From positions 196,854-260,853 of the forward strand of contig JAHELC010000001.1 in the NCBI GenBank assembly GCA_024644405.1: a stretch of DNA of 64,000 bases. The letters run 5' to 3'. Positions 34,403 through 44,048 of the stretch are shown here, piece after piece. Position 1 is the first letter of the stretch, and every line of letters starts with the position of its first letter. Origin of the DNA: Nitrospinaceae bacterium. Lineage in GTDB: Bacteria; Nitrospinota; Nitrospinia; Nitrospinales; Nitrospinaceae. Position numbers and translations under genes: made by a program. Under the pieces are notes generated by a model, which was given only the letters and a program-made list of their open reading frames with translations, had not been told where the DNA came from and made no database searches.

Positions 34403-35476
34403 ATGGCAGTAAAAGACGAAAGAGAAAAAGCGCTGGACCTCGCCTTTTCGCAAATCGAAAAGCAATTCGGTAAGGGAGCGATCATGAAACTGGGCCAGGC
34501 GGGAGCCCAGAAAGGAGTTCCCGTCATTTCCACCGGTTCCATTTCGCTCGACAGCATCCTGGGCATCGGCGGCATTCCCCGCGGCCGCATCATTGAAATC
34601 TACGGACCGGAAGCCTCCGGCAAGACCAGCCTGACGCTCCACATCATTGCTGAAGCGCAGAAAGCCGGCGGCACCGCGGCCTTTATCGACGTCGAGCACG
34701 CGCTGGACCCCAAATACGCCGAAAACCTGGGCGTGAACCTCGACGACCTCCTGCTTTCCCAGCCGGATACCGGCGAACAAACGCTGGAGATCGCCGAAGT
34801 GCTGGTGCGCAGTGGCGCCGTGGACGTGGTCGTCATCGACTCGGTCGCAGCCATGGTGCCCAAGGCGGAACTCGACGGCGACATGGGCGACTCGCATATG
34901 GGCCTGCAGGCCCGGCTCATGTCCCAGGCCATGCGCAAGCTGACCGGGGTCATCAACAAATCCAACACCGCGCTCATTTTCATCAACCAGATCCGCATGA
35001 AGATCGGCGTCATGTTTGGCTCGCCGGAGACGACGACCGGCGGCAACGCCCTGAAGTTTTATTCGTCGGTGCGTCTGGACATCCGCCGCATCGCCGCTCT
35101 CAAGGACGGCGACAAGGTGATCGGCAACCGCACCCGCGTCAAGGTGGTCAAGAACAAGCTGGCACCGCCGTTCCGCGATTGTGAATTCGACATCGTGTAC
35201 GGCAAGGGCATTTCCAAAACCGGCGACCTCCTGGATCTGGCGGTCAATCACGAGATCGTCAACAAGAGTGGAACCTGGTTTTCCTACGGAGATACCCGTA
35301 TCGGACAGGGCCGGGAAAACTCCCGCAATTTCCTGAACGACAATCAGGATATTCGTCAGGATATCGAAAACCGCCTGCGTGACAAACTGGAACTCCCCGC
35401 ACCCCACATCGACATGGGAAACGAGGAGGAACCCGCCGCCAAAGGTAAAAAATCTTCCAAGACCGAGGCGTCCTGA
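34403..35476 (+). CDS. recA: Recombinase RecA
   Basis: The 357-residue protein is the DNA-strand exchange ATPase and SOS co-protease. It shows [14 protein letters not shown], Walker [39 protein letters not shown] (Walker B), the L2 loop [17 protein letters not shown] and the C-terminal domain. The tail is short and ends in Lys/Glu-rich residues. A strong ribosome site (AAGGAGA) precedes the ATG. No SOS-box-like palindrome is visible in the 47 bases upstream, so expression may come from the thpR promoter. Confidence 0.99.
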   Translation: MAVKDEREKALDLAFSQIEKQFGKGAIMKLGQAGAQKGVPVISTGSISLDSILGIGGIPRGRIIEIYGPEASGKTSLTLHIIAEAQKAGGTAAFIDVEHALDPKYAENLGVNLDDLLLSQPDTGEQTLEIAEVLVRSGAVDVVVIDSVAAMVPKAELDGDMGDSHMGLQARLMSQAMRKLTGVINKSNTALIFINQIRMKIGVMFGSPETTTGGNALKFYSSVRLDIRRIAALKDGDKVIGNRTRVKVVKNKLAPPFRDCEFDIVYGKGISKTGDLLDLAVNHEIVNKSGTWFSYGDTRIGQGRENSRNFLNDNQDIRQDIENRLRDKLELPAPHIDMGNEEEPAAKGKKSSKTEAS

Positions 35477-35484
35477 CCGGCGCC

Positions 35485-35937
35485 ATGTCCGAGGCGTTGA
35501 AACAGGCGCGGGCCCTCGCCTACCGGTATCTTTCGCACCGGGACCGCAGTACCCGCGAAACGGCGGATCATCTCAAGAAAAAGGGGTTTGAGGAAGCGGT
35601 CGTTCAGCAAACGCTTGAGGATTTAAAACAAGCGAATTACCTGGACGACCGCCGGTTCGCCGAGCATTGGGCCCGCACCCGCGCGGAGAACCGTCAGTAT
35701 GGGAAATTCCGCCTGCGTCAGGAATTGATCGGCAAGGGACTCGCCCGGGATCTCATCGACGAAATACTGGACACCCTGTTCGAAACCGTCAAAGAGATTG
35801 ATCTCGCCCGGGCCGTGGTCGCAAAAAAACAGCCTGCGATGCAGGACCTCGATCCCGACAAACGCAAACGCCGCCTCGTCGGCCTCCTGCAACGCAAAGG
35901 CTTTTCCACCGACATCATCTACAAAGTTCTGGATTGA
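35485..35937 (+). CDS. recX: RecA regulator RecX
   Basis: This 150-residue helical protein has the repeat pattern of RecX: AYRYLSHRDRSTRETADHLKKKG, LKQANYLDDRRFAEHWARTR and FRLRQELIGKGLARDLIDEIL. RecX binds the RecA filament groove and limits its activity. It begins 8 bases after recA, the common recA-recX arrangement. The length is normal. Confidence 0.93.
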   Translation: MSEALKQARALAYRYLSHRDRSTRETADHLKKKGFEEAVVQQTLEDLKQANYLDDRRFAEHWARTRAENRQYGKFRLRQELIGKGLARDLIDEILDTLFETVKEIDLARAVVAKKQPAMQDLDPDKRKRRLVGLLQRKGFSTDIIYKVLD

Positions 35938-36005
35938 CCCCCACCCTTCCCAAAAAAATCAATTCCGTGTTTTGAAAGTTCCGGTTTCCCCCTTACAATA
36001 ATAGG

Positions 36006-36806
36006 ATGATCGAAAACATCTCCCAGCTCCCTCCCTGGATATATTCTCTTGTCGGTTTGGTCTTCGGCCTGATGGTCGGCAGTTTCGCCAACGTCTGCAT
36101 TGCGCGTCTGCCCAAAAAGCAGTCGGTGGTGTTCCCGGCGTCGCACTGCCCCCATTGCAACAAGCCCATCCATGTGACCGACAACATCCCGTTGATCAGC
36201 TATATTCTGCTGAAAGGGAAATGCCGCAACTGCAAACAGAAAATAAGCCTCATCTATCCGGCCATCGAATTGATCACCGGCCTGCTCATGGCGGCCTTGT
36301 TCTACCGGTTCGGGTTCACCTGGGAGTGCCTGATTTTCGCCATCGTCGTACCGGCACTGGTCATCATCACCATGATCGACATCGAACATCAAATCATTCC
36401 CGACGTCATCACCCTGCCCGGCATCCCATTCGGTCTGGTGGCGGGCAGTTACATGAACGGCATGTGGGACTCGTTTCTGGGACTCCTGGTGGGCGGGGGG
36501 TTGTTCTGGCTCCTGGCGGAGGGTTATTTCCGGATGCGGGGGAAAGTGGGTATGGGGGGTGGCGACATCAAATACATCGCCGCAGCGGGGGCGTTGATGG
36601 GCTGGGTGCAGGTGCTGTTCATCATTTTCATCGGGGCGCTGGCAGGTGGTATTTTCGGCGCCATCGGCATGGGCGTGAAAAAACTCGACTTTTTAAGCCG
36701 GATACCGTTCGGCCCTTTTCTTGCGCTCGCGACCCTGATTTCAATTTTTTTCGGCGGTTCCATTATCGACTGGTACCTCGACACCTTTATGCCGAAACCG
36801 TTGTGA
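36006..36806 (+). CDS. pilD: Prepilin peptidase / N-methyltransferase
   Basis: This 266-residue polytopic aspartyl protease cleaves and methylates type IV prepilin or pseudopilin leaders at the inner membrane. The N-terminal cytoplasmic domain has the zinc tetra-Cys site (CPHCNKPI and CRNCKQKI). The catalytic Asp residues are in IDIEHQIIPD and GMGGGDIKYIAAAGA. About eight helices are present. The ATG at 36006 has only a weak ribosome site. The pilin genes it serves are not in the window. Confidence 0.93.
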   Translation: MIENISQLPPWIYSLVGLVFGLMVGSFANVCIARLPKKQSVVFPASHCPHCNKPIHVTDNIPLISYILLKGKCRNCKQKISLIYPAIELITGLLMAALFYRFGFTWECLIFAIVVPALVIITMIDIEHQIIPDVITLPGIPFGLVAGSYMNGMWDSFLGLLVGGGLFWLLAEGYFRMRGKVGMGGGDIKYIAAAGALMGWVQVLFIIFIGALAGGIFGAIGMGVKKLDFLSRIPFGPFLALATLISIFFGGSIIDWYLDTFMPKPL

Positions 36807-36861
36807 CCCCCGCCCGCGGGTGTTACACTATTTAAACTTCAAACCAACAGGAAACTTTTTT

Positions 36862-37296
36862 ATGGCGTTCGGTTTAACTCCCAAATCAAAAGACGACGTG
36901 ACCCCTCCCACCGAAGATATGGAGAACCTGGTCCGGAAAAGCAAAAGAGATATTATCGGACTCAAGATCATGATTTACACTGCGGTGATTCTGCTGGTGG
37001 GCGGTTTTCTGTATTACAACAATGAACTGCGATCGGCTCAAAAGAATTTTCATCTGGAAATGCAGGGCACCCAACATCAACTCGATACGTTGTTGCAGGA
37101 ACGGGCCCTGGGCGCCGGCAACCAGTTGGAAGGAATCGTGGAAGAAATGAACGATACCATCTCCCGCCTCGATAATAATTCCCCGCAGGTGCAGGAATTG
37201 ATCGAACGGGTCAAAGAGGATTCAGGCGATTTCCTGCACACCTACCGGAAATATTCCGAAAGCAAGACCGCCGATTTGCCACGGGGATTCGAATAG
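36862..37296 (+). CDS. Small single-pass membrane protein with coiled-coil region
   Basis: The 144-residue product starts at the ATG at 36862, with AGGAAA 8 bases upstream. A cytoplasmic segment precedes one helix (IIGLKIMIYTAVILLVGGFLYY), then about 90 polar residues with heptad-like spacing (LRSAQKNFHLEMQGTQHQL, VEEMNDTISRLDN, VQELIERVKEDSGDFL). It lies 55 bases after pilD and is probably co-transcribed. The family was not recognised. Confidence 0.65.
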   Translation: MAFGLTPKSKDDVTPPTEDMENLVRKSKRDIIGLKIMIYTAVILLVGGFLYYNNELRSAQKNFHLEMQGTQHQLDTLLQERALGAGNQLEGIVEEMNDTISRLDNNSPQVQELIERVKEDSGDFLHTYRKYSESKTADLPRGFE

Positions 37297-37303
37297 CCTC
37301 CAG

Positions 37304-38251
37304 TCATTTCTCTACGGCAAAGATTGCATTGATTTGATCGCGCACCGGAGCATCCGCCTGCCAGCCGACCGATTGTAAATTCTCTTCGACCTGACGATCG
37401 TTTTTCACCCCGACCAGCGCCGAAGCCACTCCCGGTTGATGAATCACCCAATTGACGGCCATCTGCCCGCAGGTTTTGTCCTGGGACTCGGCAATGGTTT
37501 TGAACCGCTCCACTTTTTCGACGTTCTTCACGAACGCCTCGCCGGTGAACTGGCCTATGATGCCCTTGCTCCGCCAGTCCTTGAATTTCGTGTTTCGGTC
37601 GTACTTGCCCGTCAACACCCCGGAAGCCAGTGGGCTGTAGGCGATGATACCGATATCGTGGATCAGGCAAAACGACACAGTTTCCTTTTCAATCGAACGT
37701 TGCAACAGGCTGTACTCCGGTTGCAGGGAAACCAGCGGACCTGCTTTCAAACACTCCTGCATCTGCGCGACCGAATAATTGCTGACGCCGATGTGACGTA
37801 TCTTCCCCTGCTTCTGAATTTCCAGCAGGGTTTCCATGGTTTCCGCGTGAGGCGTCTTGCCATCCGGCCAGTGCACCTGGTACAGATCGATATAGTCGGT
37901 GTCCAAACGCTCCAGGCTCTGGTCGATCTCTTCCAGGATCGACTCCCGCGTTGCGACTTTCGAGATGGACCCCAATTGCTCCTTCTCCCACCGCAGGCCG
38001 CACTTGGTGGCCAGAATGACCTTGTCGCGCACCGGTTTCAACGTTTTGCCGATCAAGCGTTCCGACAGGCCGAACCCGTATACGGGCGCCGTATCGAAAA
38101 AGTTGATGCCCAGATCGTAGGCTTTTTGAATGGATTTGACGGACATGTTGTCGCCCTCACTGCTCCAGAACGGCGCCCCGCCGATCCCCCAGGCCCCGAA
38201 GCCGATCACCGACACCTTTAAATCGCTGGAGCCCAATTTTCTGTATTCCAT
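37304..38251 (-). CDS. Aldo/keto reductase
   Basis: This 315-residue TIM-barrel NADP oxidoreductase has the catalytic tetrad in order: FFDTAPVYGFGLSE (Asp, Tyr), VILATKCG (Lys) and YQVHWPDGKT (His). NADP-binding elements include IAYSPLASGVLTGKYD and ASALVGVKN. The YIDLYQVHWPD pattern puts it in the Tas/YajO-like group that reduces assorted aldehydes. The substrate is unknown. It is convergent with the pilD-linked gene, 7 bases away. Confidence 0.92.
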   Translation of the reverse strand: MEYRKLGSSDLKVSVIGFGAWGIGGAPFWSSEGDNMSVKSIQKAYDLGINFFDTAPVYGFGLSERLIGKTLKPVRDKVILATKCGLRWEKEQLGSISKVATRESILEEIDQSLERLDTDYIDLYQVHWPDGKTPHAETMETLLEIQKQGKIRHIGVSNYSVAQMQECLKAGPLVSLQPEYSLLQRSIEKETVSFCLIHDIGIIAYSPLASGVLTGKYDRNTKFKDWRSKGIIGQFTGEAFVKNVEKVERFKTIAESQDKTCGQMAVNWVIHQPGVASALVGVKNDRQVEENLQSVGWQADAPVRDQINAIFAVEK

Positions 38252-38285
38252 ATGCAGCCCTTTGCCTATATATTGAGAATACCGT

Positions 38286-38315
38286 TTGCAGACCCACAGA
38301 GGTCTGTTTTATAGT
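38286..38315 (+). promoter_or_regulatory. Putative promoter overlapped by a palindrome, upstream of the ABC exporter
   Basis: TTGCAG (38286-38291) and TATAGT (38310-38315) are 18 bases apart. A perfect inverted repeat, CAGACC-N6-GGTCTG (38289-38306), overlaps the -35 hexamer and the spacer, which is where a repressor would bind. The exporter ATG is 80 bases downstream. Confidence 0.45.
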
Positions 38316-38396
38316 GAATGGAAACCAAAATATCATTTCTAATGAACCGTGTCAGGTGGAAATACCGGCTGAACGGTTTTTTCTTACGCAAAATCA

Positions 38397-40121
38397 ATGA
38401 AATCGTTAATTCGCGTTTTAGGTTACCTGAAACCGTATAAAAAGTTCGTGGCGCTGACCCTCGGGTTCGCCATCTTCACCACCCTGCTGGACCTGGTCCC
38501 GCCCTGGCTGATCAAGGTGATCGTCGACCGGCTGGTGGACCAGGTCGACGACCTCTGGGTCTATGCTTTCGTTTTGGCGCTGGTGCTGGCTTATTTCGGT
38601 AGAAATTATTCCAATTACAAGCGGATCCTGATCAACAACCAACTGGAGCAAAAAGTGGTGTTCGATATCCGTTCGCACGTGTACCGGGCCCTGCAAAAAC
38701 TATCGCTCAATTATTTCGAGAACCGCTCCACCGGCGAAATCATGTCGCGTGTCAACGATGATGTCACCTACGTTGAGCGGATTTTCATCGATGGCGTGGA
38801 GCAGATCGTCACCGCCGCGCTGACCCTGATCGGCATCATGATCATCCTGCTCAACCTGCACTGGAAGCTGGCGGTCGCCTCGCTGGTGCCCATTCCTTTT
38901 CTGGTGATCGGTGCCTGGAAGTATACGATGCGGGCGCACAGTCTGTACCATCTGGTGCGGGAACGCGCCGCCAAAATGAACGGCACGCTGCAGGACGGCA
39001 TTTCCGGAATCAAGGAAACTCTCGCCTTCAACCGCCAGCCCCATGAGGTGCAACGATTCGAGCGGCGGAGCGACGACTACTGCAAGGGCACGCTGGAAGT
39101 GATGAAATTGTGGGCCGTGTACTCCCCGGCCATGATGTTTCTGGGATCGCTGGGCACTGTCTCGATCATCCTGTACGGCATCGGTCTGGTGCAGGTCCAG
39201 GAGATCACCGTGGGCACGCTGGTCGCATTTATCGGATACCTGGCCTTGTTCTATACCCCGATCAATCAATTGCACACGCTGAACCACATGCTGCAGCACG
39301 CTCTGGCGTCCGGCGAACGGTTGTTTGAAATTATCGACGCGCAACCGAATGTGCAGGAAGACCCGGACCCCGTACATCCCTCGACTCCGATCCGAGGAGG
39401 TGTCACGTTTGACGCAGTCGATTTTTCCTATGTGCCGGCCAAGCAGATTCTGCATCAGGTGTCGTTCAGCCTGCACCCGGGAGAAAAAGTGGCGCTGGTG
39501 GGTCATACCGGAAGCGGCAAATCCACACTCGTCAAACTGCTGATGCGGTTTTATGATGCCGATGCCGGACAGATCCGCATCGACGGTCACCCGATCCAAA
39601 AATTGAGTCTGGCATATTTGCGGGAGCAGGTGGGACTGGTGTCGCAGGAACCGTTTCTGTTCAACGGCACGGTGCTGGAAAATATTCTGTACGGCAAGCT
39701 GGAGGCCAACCGGGATCAGGTGGAACGGGCGGCCCGGGCCGCACACGCACACGAGTTCATCGAGCAGCTGCCCAACGGATACGAAACATTGATCGGGGAA
39801 CGCGGTGTGAAACTCTCCGGCGGGGAAAGGCACCGGCTGGCCATTGCCCGCGTGTTTCTGAAGGACCCGCCCATCCTGGTGCTGGACGAAGCCACCGCCT
39901 CGGTCGATGCCGAAACAGAAGTTAAAATCAAGGAAGCGTTGACGCAGTTGATGGCACTCCGCACCACGCTGGTCATCGCGCACCGGTTGTCGACGCTGGA
40001 AGGAGCGGACCGGGTGCTGGTGCTGAAAGGCGGACGGCTGGTCGAATCCGGCTCGCACAAGGAATTGATTCAGAACGACAGCGAATACGCCAGTCTGTTC
40101 AAATCACAACTTCATTTGTAA
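38397..40121 (+). CDS. ABC exporter with fused membrane and ATPase domains (MsbA-like)
   Basis: The 574-residue half-transporter has six N-terminal membrane helices (residues 1-310) and an ATPase domain with Walker A GHTGSGKST, Q-loop LVSQEPFLFNG, signature KLSGGERHRLAIARVFL, Walker B ILVLDEATASVD and the switch His AHRLS. It would act as a homodimer. The type matches lipid A/lipid or multidrug exporters (MsbA/BmrA). Lipid flipping is plausible because lpxD lies nearby, but this is inference. A palindrome overlaps its likely promoter. Confidence 0.9.
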   Translation: MKSLIRVLGYLKPYKKFVALTLGFAIFTTLLDLVPPWLIKVIVDRLVDQVDDLWVYAFVLALVLAYFGRNYSNYKRILINNQLEQKVVFDIRSHVYRALQKLSLNYFENRSTGEIMSRVNDDVTYVERIFIDGVEQIVTAALTLIGIMIILLNLHWKLAVASLVPIPFLVIGAWKYTMRAHSLYHLVRERAAKMNGTLQDGISGIKETLAFNRQPHEVQRFERRSDDYCKGTLEVMKLWAVYSPAMMFLGSLGTVSIILYGIGLVQVQEITVGTLVAFIGYLALFYTPINQLHTLNHMLQHALASGERLFEIIDAQPNVQEDPDPVHPSTPIRGGVTFDAVDFSYVPAKQILHQVSFSLHPGEKVALVGHTGSGKSTLVKLLMRFYDADAGQIRIDGHPIQKLSLAYLREQVGLVSQEPFLFNGTVLENILYGKLEANRDQVERAARAAHAHEFIEQLPNGYETLIGERGVKLSGGERHRLAIARVFLKDPPILVLDEATASVDAETEVKIKEALTQLMALRTTLVIAHRLSTLEGADRVLVLKGGRLVESGSHKELIQNDSEYASLFKSQLHL

Positions 40122-40147
40122 TGAGGGGACAATCGCGGAAGGGCGAA

Positions 40148-41116
40148 TTATTCCTTTTCGGTATTGAAGACACCCATGTTGCGGAATTTATCCTGCCGCT
40201 GTTCGATCAGTTCACTCGGCTTTAACGCCATCAACTCTTTCAGATTGGACCGCAGGGCTTTTTTAAGCATAATGGCCGCCCATTTATGATTGCGGTGCGC
40301 CCCGCCCAGGGGTTCGGTCACGATTTGATCAACCACCTCCAGCTTCTGCAATTCTTTGGACGTTAAATTGAGGGCCCGCGCGGCCTGCTTGACCTTTTCC
40401 TTGTCGCCCCACAAAATGGAGGCGCATCCTTCGGGCGAGATCACGGAATAGACCGAGTGCTCGAGCATGAGAACGCGGTTGCCCAACCCGATCGCCAGCG
40501 CTCCGCCACTTCCGCCTTCCCCTATGATAACGGCGATGATGGGAACCTTGAGACTGGACATCACAAACAGATTGTAAGCAATCGCTTCCGACTGCCCCTG
40601 TTCTTCCGCATCCACGCCGGGGTAGGCGCCGGGTGTATCGATCAGGGTAATGATGGGAATGTTGAACTTTTCCGCAAGCCGCATCAACCTCAGGGCTTTC
40701 CGGTATCCGGCGGGTTGCGACATACCGAAATTGCGGCGAATCTTCTCCGGGGTATCGCGGCCTTTCTGATGGCCGATGACCATGACCGTCTGGTTATCAA
40801 ACTTGGCGAAACCGCCCGCGATCGAAACACCCGCTCCCCCATGCCGGTCACCATGCAGTTCCTCGAAATCCGTAAACATGTTGTGGATATAATCCAGCGT
40901 GTAAGGCCGTTCGGGATGGCGGGCCACCTGGGTTTTCTGCCAACCGTCAAGACCATTGAAAACATCCCGCTTCATGTGACGAAGCTTTTTCTTCAGCTTG
41001 GCGATTTCGTGGGTCAGATCGCCGACACTGTCATACATATTCGACAGGGAATACAACTCCTTGATTTGGTTTTCCACCGCGAATATATCTTTTTCAAAAT
41101 CCAGAATTTGTGCCAT
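40148..41116 (-). CDS. accA: Acetyl-CoA carboxylase carboxyltransferase alpha subunit
   Basis: The 322-residue protein forms the carboxyltransferase with AccD and makes malonyl-CoA for fatty acid synthesis. Recognised by LDFEKDIFAVENQIKEL, WQKTQVARHPERPYTLDYI, LIDTPGAYPGVDAEEQGQSE, GEGGSGGALAIGLGNRVLM and YSVISPEGCASILW. The length is typical. It lies 31 bases after the leucine-rich-repeat gene on the same strand. accB, accC and accD are not in the window. Confidence 0.97.
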   Translation of the reverse strand: MAQILDFEKDIFAVENQIKELYSLSNMYDSVGDLTHEIAKLKKKLRHMKRDVFNGLDGWQKTQVARHPERPYTLDYIHNMFTDFEELHGDRHGGAGVSIAGGFAKFDNQTVMVIGHQKGRDTPEKIRRNFGMSQPAGYRKALRLMRLAEKFNIPIITLIDTPGAYPGVDAEEQGQSEAIAYNLFVMSSLKVPIIAVIIGEGGSGGALAIGLGNRVLMLEHSVYSVISPEGCASILWGDKEKVKQAARALNLTSKELQKLEVVDQIVTEPLGGAHRNHKWAAIMLKKALRSNLKELMALKPSELIEQRQDKFRNMGVFNTEKE

Positions 41117-41147
41117 GGTTTTGCGAGTACCTTTGAGAGGTTATCGA

Positions 41148-42212
41148 TCAATAAAATCCGAAAATCGGATAAATTAAATTTTTAAGAGTTGCGGATTCGG
41201 CCAGGGCTTTGGCGCCCTCCGATCCAATCTTGTTCTGCCCCAGACGCAGGGATTCCAGTTGAGCCATCGTTTGCGACTGTGCCAACGCCCGCGCGCCTGC
41301 GTTGCCGATACGGTTGTAATTCAAATCCAGGTTTTTCAAATTACCCAACACTTTGGATTCCGCCAACGCCCGGGCTCCCCGGTCGGTAATACGGTTCGCC
41401 GCCAGGTGCAGGGAAACCACATCCTTTAACTTGGGCGATCGGGCCAGCGCGATCACGGCATCGTCGCTCAGATTGTTGTTATTCAGGTTGAGCTCCCGGA
41501 TTCCTTCAAGGTGCGGAGACTCCAGCAACACCTTCAAGCCGGAATCACCGATATAAAAATTTTCAAGGTTGCCGAGCGTTTCCCGGGTTTTCCAAAGCTT
41601 AATCTTTTGCTGAAATTTAAATATCTCCAACGCCTGGCGTCCGGCATCATCCAGGGGATTGTAAGCCAGCTCCAACTCGACCATACGATTCAAACCGGAA
41701 GAGTGAGTGAGCGCCCGGGCACCGGCGTCCCCGACCCGATTGTAGTTCAAGTTCAACTCCAACAGGTGAGGAAAATTCTTAGACCGCGCTAAGTCCTGAG
41801 CCCCGGCATCCCCAATGCGGTTGCGGTACAAGTTGAGCACCTCCAGCTGGCCCAGCGAGGTTGACTCCGCCAAATAGCGTGCCCCTAGATCGGTCACCTG
41901 GTTGTTTTCGATGTACAACTCTTTCAGGTTGCCCAGGTACTGCGAGTTGGCCAAGGCACGGACCCCGGCATCCCCCACATCCCCTTTATAAATCTTAAGC
42001 ACTTTCACGTTTTTCATCAGAGGAGATTGGGCCAACAGAACGGCGCCTTGATCTCCGATGATTTTTTCGTTCAGGCGCAGGGCGTGTTGATTCCGGCGCA
42101 GTTTCTTTTCGATATATTTTTCAAGCGCCTCGGGGGGCATCTGCTGTGCTGCCGCAAAAGAAAACAGAAACACCAACAGCAGACCCAGAGCCCGCCAACC
42201 TGGCTTACACAT
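41148..42212 (-). CDS. Exported leucine-rich-repeat (RNI-type) protein
   Basis: The 354-residue product has a signal peptide (LGLLLVFLFSFAAAQ) followed by about ten leucine-rich repeats of 24-27 residues. Examples are LKELYIENNQVTDLGARYLAES, LEVLNLYRNRIGDAGAQDLARS, LKNLDLNYNRIGNAGARALAQS and LESLRLGQNKIGSEGAKALAES. The GDAGARALA pattern is the ribonuclease-inhibitor-like type. It ends abruptly after a repeat. Such proteins mediate protein binding in the periplasm or at the surface; the partner is unknown. Confidence 0.85.
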   Translation of the reverse strand: MCKPGWRALGLLLVFLFSFAAAQQMPPEALEKYIEKKLRRNQHALRLNEKIIGDQGAVLLAQSPLMKNVKVLKIYKGDVGDAGVRALANSQYLGNLKELYIENNQVTDLGARYLAESTSLGQLEVLNLYRNRIGDAGAQDLARSKNFPHLLELNLNYNRVGDAGARALTHSSGLNRMVELELAYNPLDDAGRQALEIFKFQQKIKLWKTRETLGNLENFYIGDSGLKVLLESPHLEGIRELNLNNNNLSDDAVIALARSPKLKDVVSLHLAANRITDRGARALAESKVLGNLKNLDLNYNRIGNAGARALAQSQTMAQLESLRLGQNKIGSEGAKALAESATLKNLIYPIFGFY

Positions 42213-42287
42213 AACAATCGGTCAATTAGATAACGATATTGAATTTAAAAGGGTAATTTCTCTGTATTCTTATTGTAACAAGGGAGG

Positions 42288-43304
42288 TTATTCTTTTTCA
42301 ATCGCATTCAGCCGTTTTTCGAGTTCCTGAATTTTGCGGGACAGCTCCGGCAACTTGGGTAAAATGGTCGTATATCGTTTCCAGCTCATGGCCGGAACCG
42401 CCGGATAACCCCCGTAAAACCCCGGTTCTATTAGATCTTTGCTGACCCCCGCCTGCGCCGCCACGATCACCTGGTCCCCGATCTTCACGTGGTCGGCCAG
42501 TCCCACCTGCCCGGCCAGAACGACATGATGCCCCAGAGTGCAGGTACCTGCCAACCCCACCTGGGAAACAATAATGGAATGCGGACCGATGTCGCAGTTG
42601 TGGGCGATCTGCACCAGGTTGTCGATTTTAGTGCCTTCCCGCACCACGGTTTCCCCGAAGGCGGCGCGGTCGATACAGGTGTTGGCCCCCACTTCCACAT
42701 GATCTTCGATGACCACCCGGCCCACCTGGTTGATTTTGACGTGCCGCCCCTTTTCATCCGGCGTATAGCCGAATCCATCGGTGCCGATCACCACCCCGGC
42801 ATGCAGAATGACATGGTTTCCGATGACCGAATTACGATACAACGTGACATTGGCAAACAAAGTCACATGGTTGCCGATGCGGCATCCGTCGTGCACCACC
42901 ACTCCGGGATGCAGAACGGTGTTATCGCCGATCACCACATCCTTTCCGACGGCAACCAGCGGACCAATGCTGACATCTTTCCCCAGCTGGACGCCTTCGG
43001 CGATGGAAGCTTGGTCATCAATACCAGGTTGGGGTCGCGGCTCAGGATAAAATTCCGCCAGTAGTTTGGCAAACGCCAACGCCGGAGCGGGATGAACGAT
43101 CTGCGCCTTGTCCGTCTCCAGAGCTTGTTTTACGATCACCGCCGAAGCGTTGCAGGTTTTTAATTGGTCTTTGAATTTCTTTTCCGCTAAAAACGTGATC
43201 TGGCCCTGTTCCGCCAGTTCCATGCCGTTGGCTCCGGTAATTTCCAGGGAGCCATCTCCTTCGACGACGCCGCCCAACCGTTCAGCGATTTCCTGTAATT
43301 TCAT
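42288..43304 (-). CDS. lpxD: UDP-3-O-acyl-glucosamine N-acyltransferase
   Basis: This 338-residue trimeric left-handed beta-helix enzyme adds the second acyl chain in lipid A synthesis. An N-terminal uridine-binding domain ([20 protein letters not shown]) precedes the hexapeptide repeats ([36 protein letters not shown]). The catalytic His region is [12 protein letters not shown]. The C-terminal helix ([15 protein letters not shown]) is normal. ATG 43304 is chosen over a TTG two codons upstream; GAGAG lies 7 bases before it. It follows lolD in a run of envelope genes. Confidence 0.96.
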   Translation of the reverse strand: MKLQEIAERLGGVVEGDGSLEITGANGMELAEQGQITFLAEKKFKDQLKTCNASAVIVKQALETDKAQIVHPAPALAFAKLLAEFYPEPRPQPGIDDQASIAEGVQLGKDVSIGPLVAVGKDVVIGDNTVLHPGVVVHDGCRIGNHVTLFANVTLYRNSVIGNHVILHAGVVIGTDGFGYTPDEKGRHVKINQVGRVVIEDHVEVGANTCIDRAAFGETVVREGTKIDNLVQIAHNCDIGPHSIIVSQVGLAGTCTLGHHVVLAGQVGLADHVKIGDQVIVAAQAGVSKDLIEPGFYGGYPAVPAMSWKRYTTILPKLPELSRKIQELEKRLNAIEKE

Positions 43305-43331
43305 AACCAACTCTCGTGTTGTGGTTTGGAT

Positions 43332-44048
43332 TTATAAAATCAATTCCTTGCCGATCGGTTTGACCTGACCGTCGGCCAATTGCAAAACCCGGTCCAGGCT
43401 TCGGGCGATTTTCGCGCTGTGAGTCACAATGACAAAGGTTTGATTGATTTCTTCATTCAATTTGCGGGCCAGGTCCATGAAATGTTCGCTGGCACGACTG
43501 TCCAGGTTGCCGGTGGGTTCGTCGGCCAGGACCATCTCCGGCTGATTGACCAGACTGCGCGCCAGGGCCACTCGTTGGGTTTCGCCACCGGACAGTTCAC
43601 CGGGCTTGTGATGCAGTCGGTCTTTCAGTCCCAGCAGACCCAATAACTCTTCCGCTTTATCCTGCACGGATTTTTTATCGCGATTGGCAATCAATCCCGG
43701 AAACATGGCATTCTCCAGCGCGGTGAAGTCGGGCAGTAAATTAAATGTCTGAAATACAAACCCGATATGCCGGTTGCGAAACTGCTCGAGGAAACCGTTT
43801 TTCTGTTGGAAAATATTTTGTCCCTTGAAAAAAACATTGCCCGCTACCGGCCGGTCCAATCCTCCCAGAATGTGAAGCAACGTACTTTTTCCGGAACCGG
43901 AAGCACCGACAATTCCCAAAATCTCTCCGGCATGCACTTCCAGGCTGGCCCCCGCCAGCACCTCGACCGCTTTGGACTTGCTGTTGTAGGACTTTTCCAG
44001 CTCGACAGCTGAGAGCAGGGGCTCGGTGTTCATCAACGATTTACTCAT
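43332..44048 (-). CDS. lolD: Lipoprotein-releasing ABC ATPase
   Basis: The 238-residue ATPase powers LolCE to extract lipoproteins from the inner membrane. It shows Walker A GASGSGKSTLLHILGGLD, signature ELSGGETQRVALARSL and Walker B EMVLADEPTGNLD, with FVFQTFNLLPDFTALENAM typical of the LolD/MacB group. The ATG at 44048 overlaps the lolC end by 8 bases. It is encoded directly after lolC. Confidence 0.93.
   Translation of the reverse strand: MSKSLMNTEPLLSAVELEKSYNSKSKAVEVLAGASLEVHAGEILGIVGASGSGKSTLLHILGGLDRPVAGNVFFKGQNIFQQKNGFLEQFRNRHIGFVFQTFNLLPDFTALENAMFPGLIANRDKKSVQDKAEELLGLLGLKDRLHHKPGELSGGETQRVALARSLVNQPEMVLADEPTGNLDSRASEHFMDLARKLNEEINQTFVIVTHSAKIARSLDRVLQLADGQVKPIGKELIL

Noticed and set aside
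34319-35407. 362-codon minus-strand open frame
   Set aside because: It is antisense to recA; the recA frame is unquestionable.
38289-38306. Inverted repeat followed by TTTT read as a terminator
   Set aside because: No plus-strand gene ends before it and it overlaps a promoter, so an operator is more likely.
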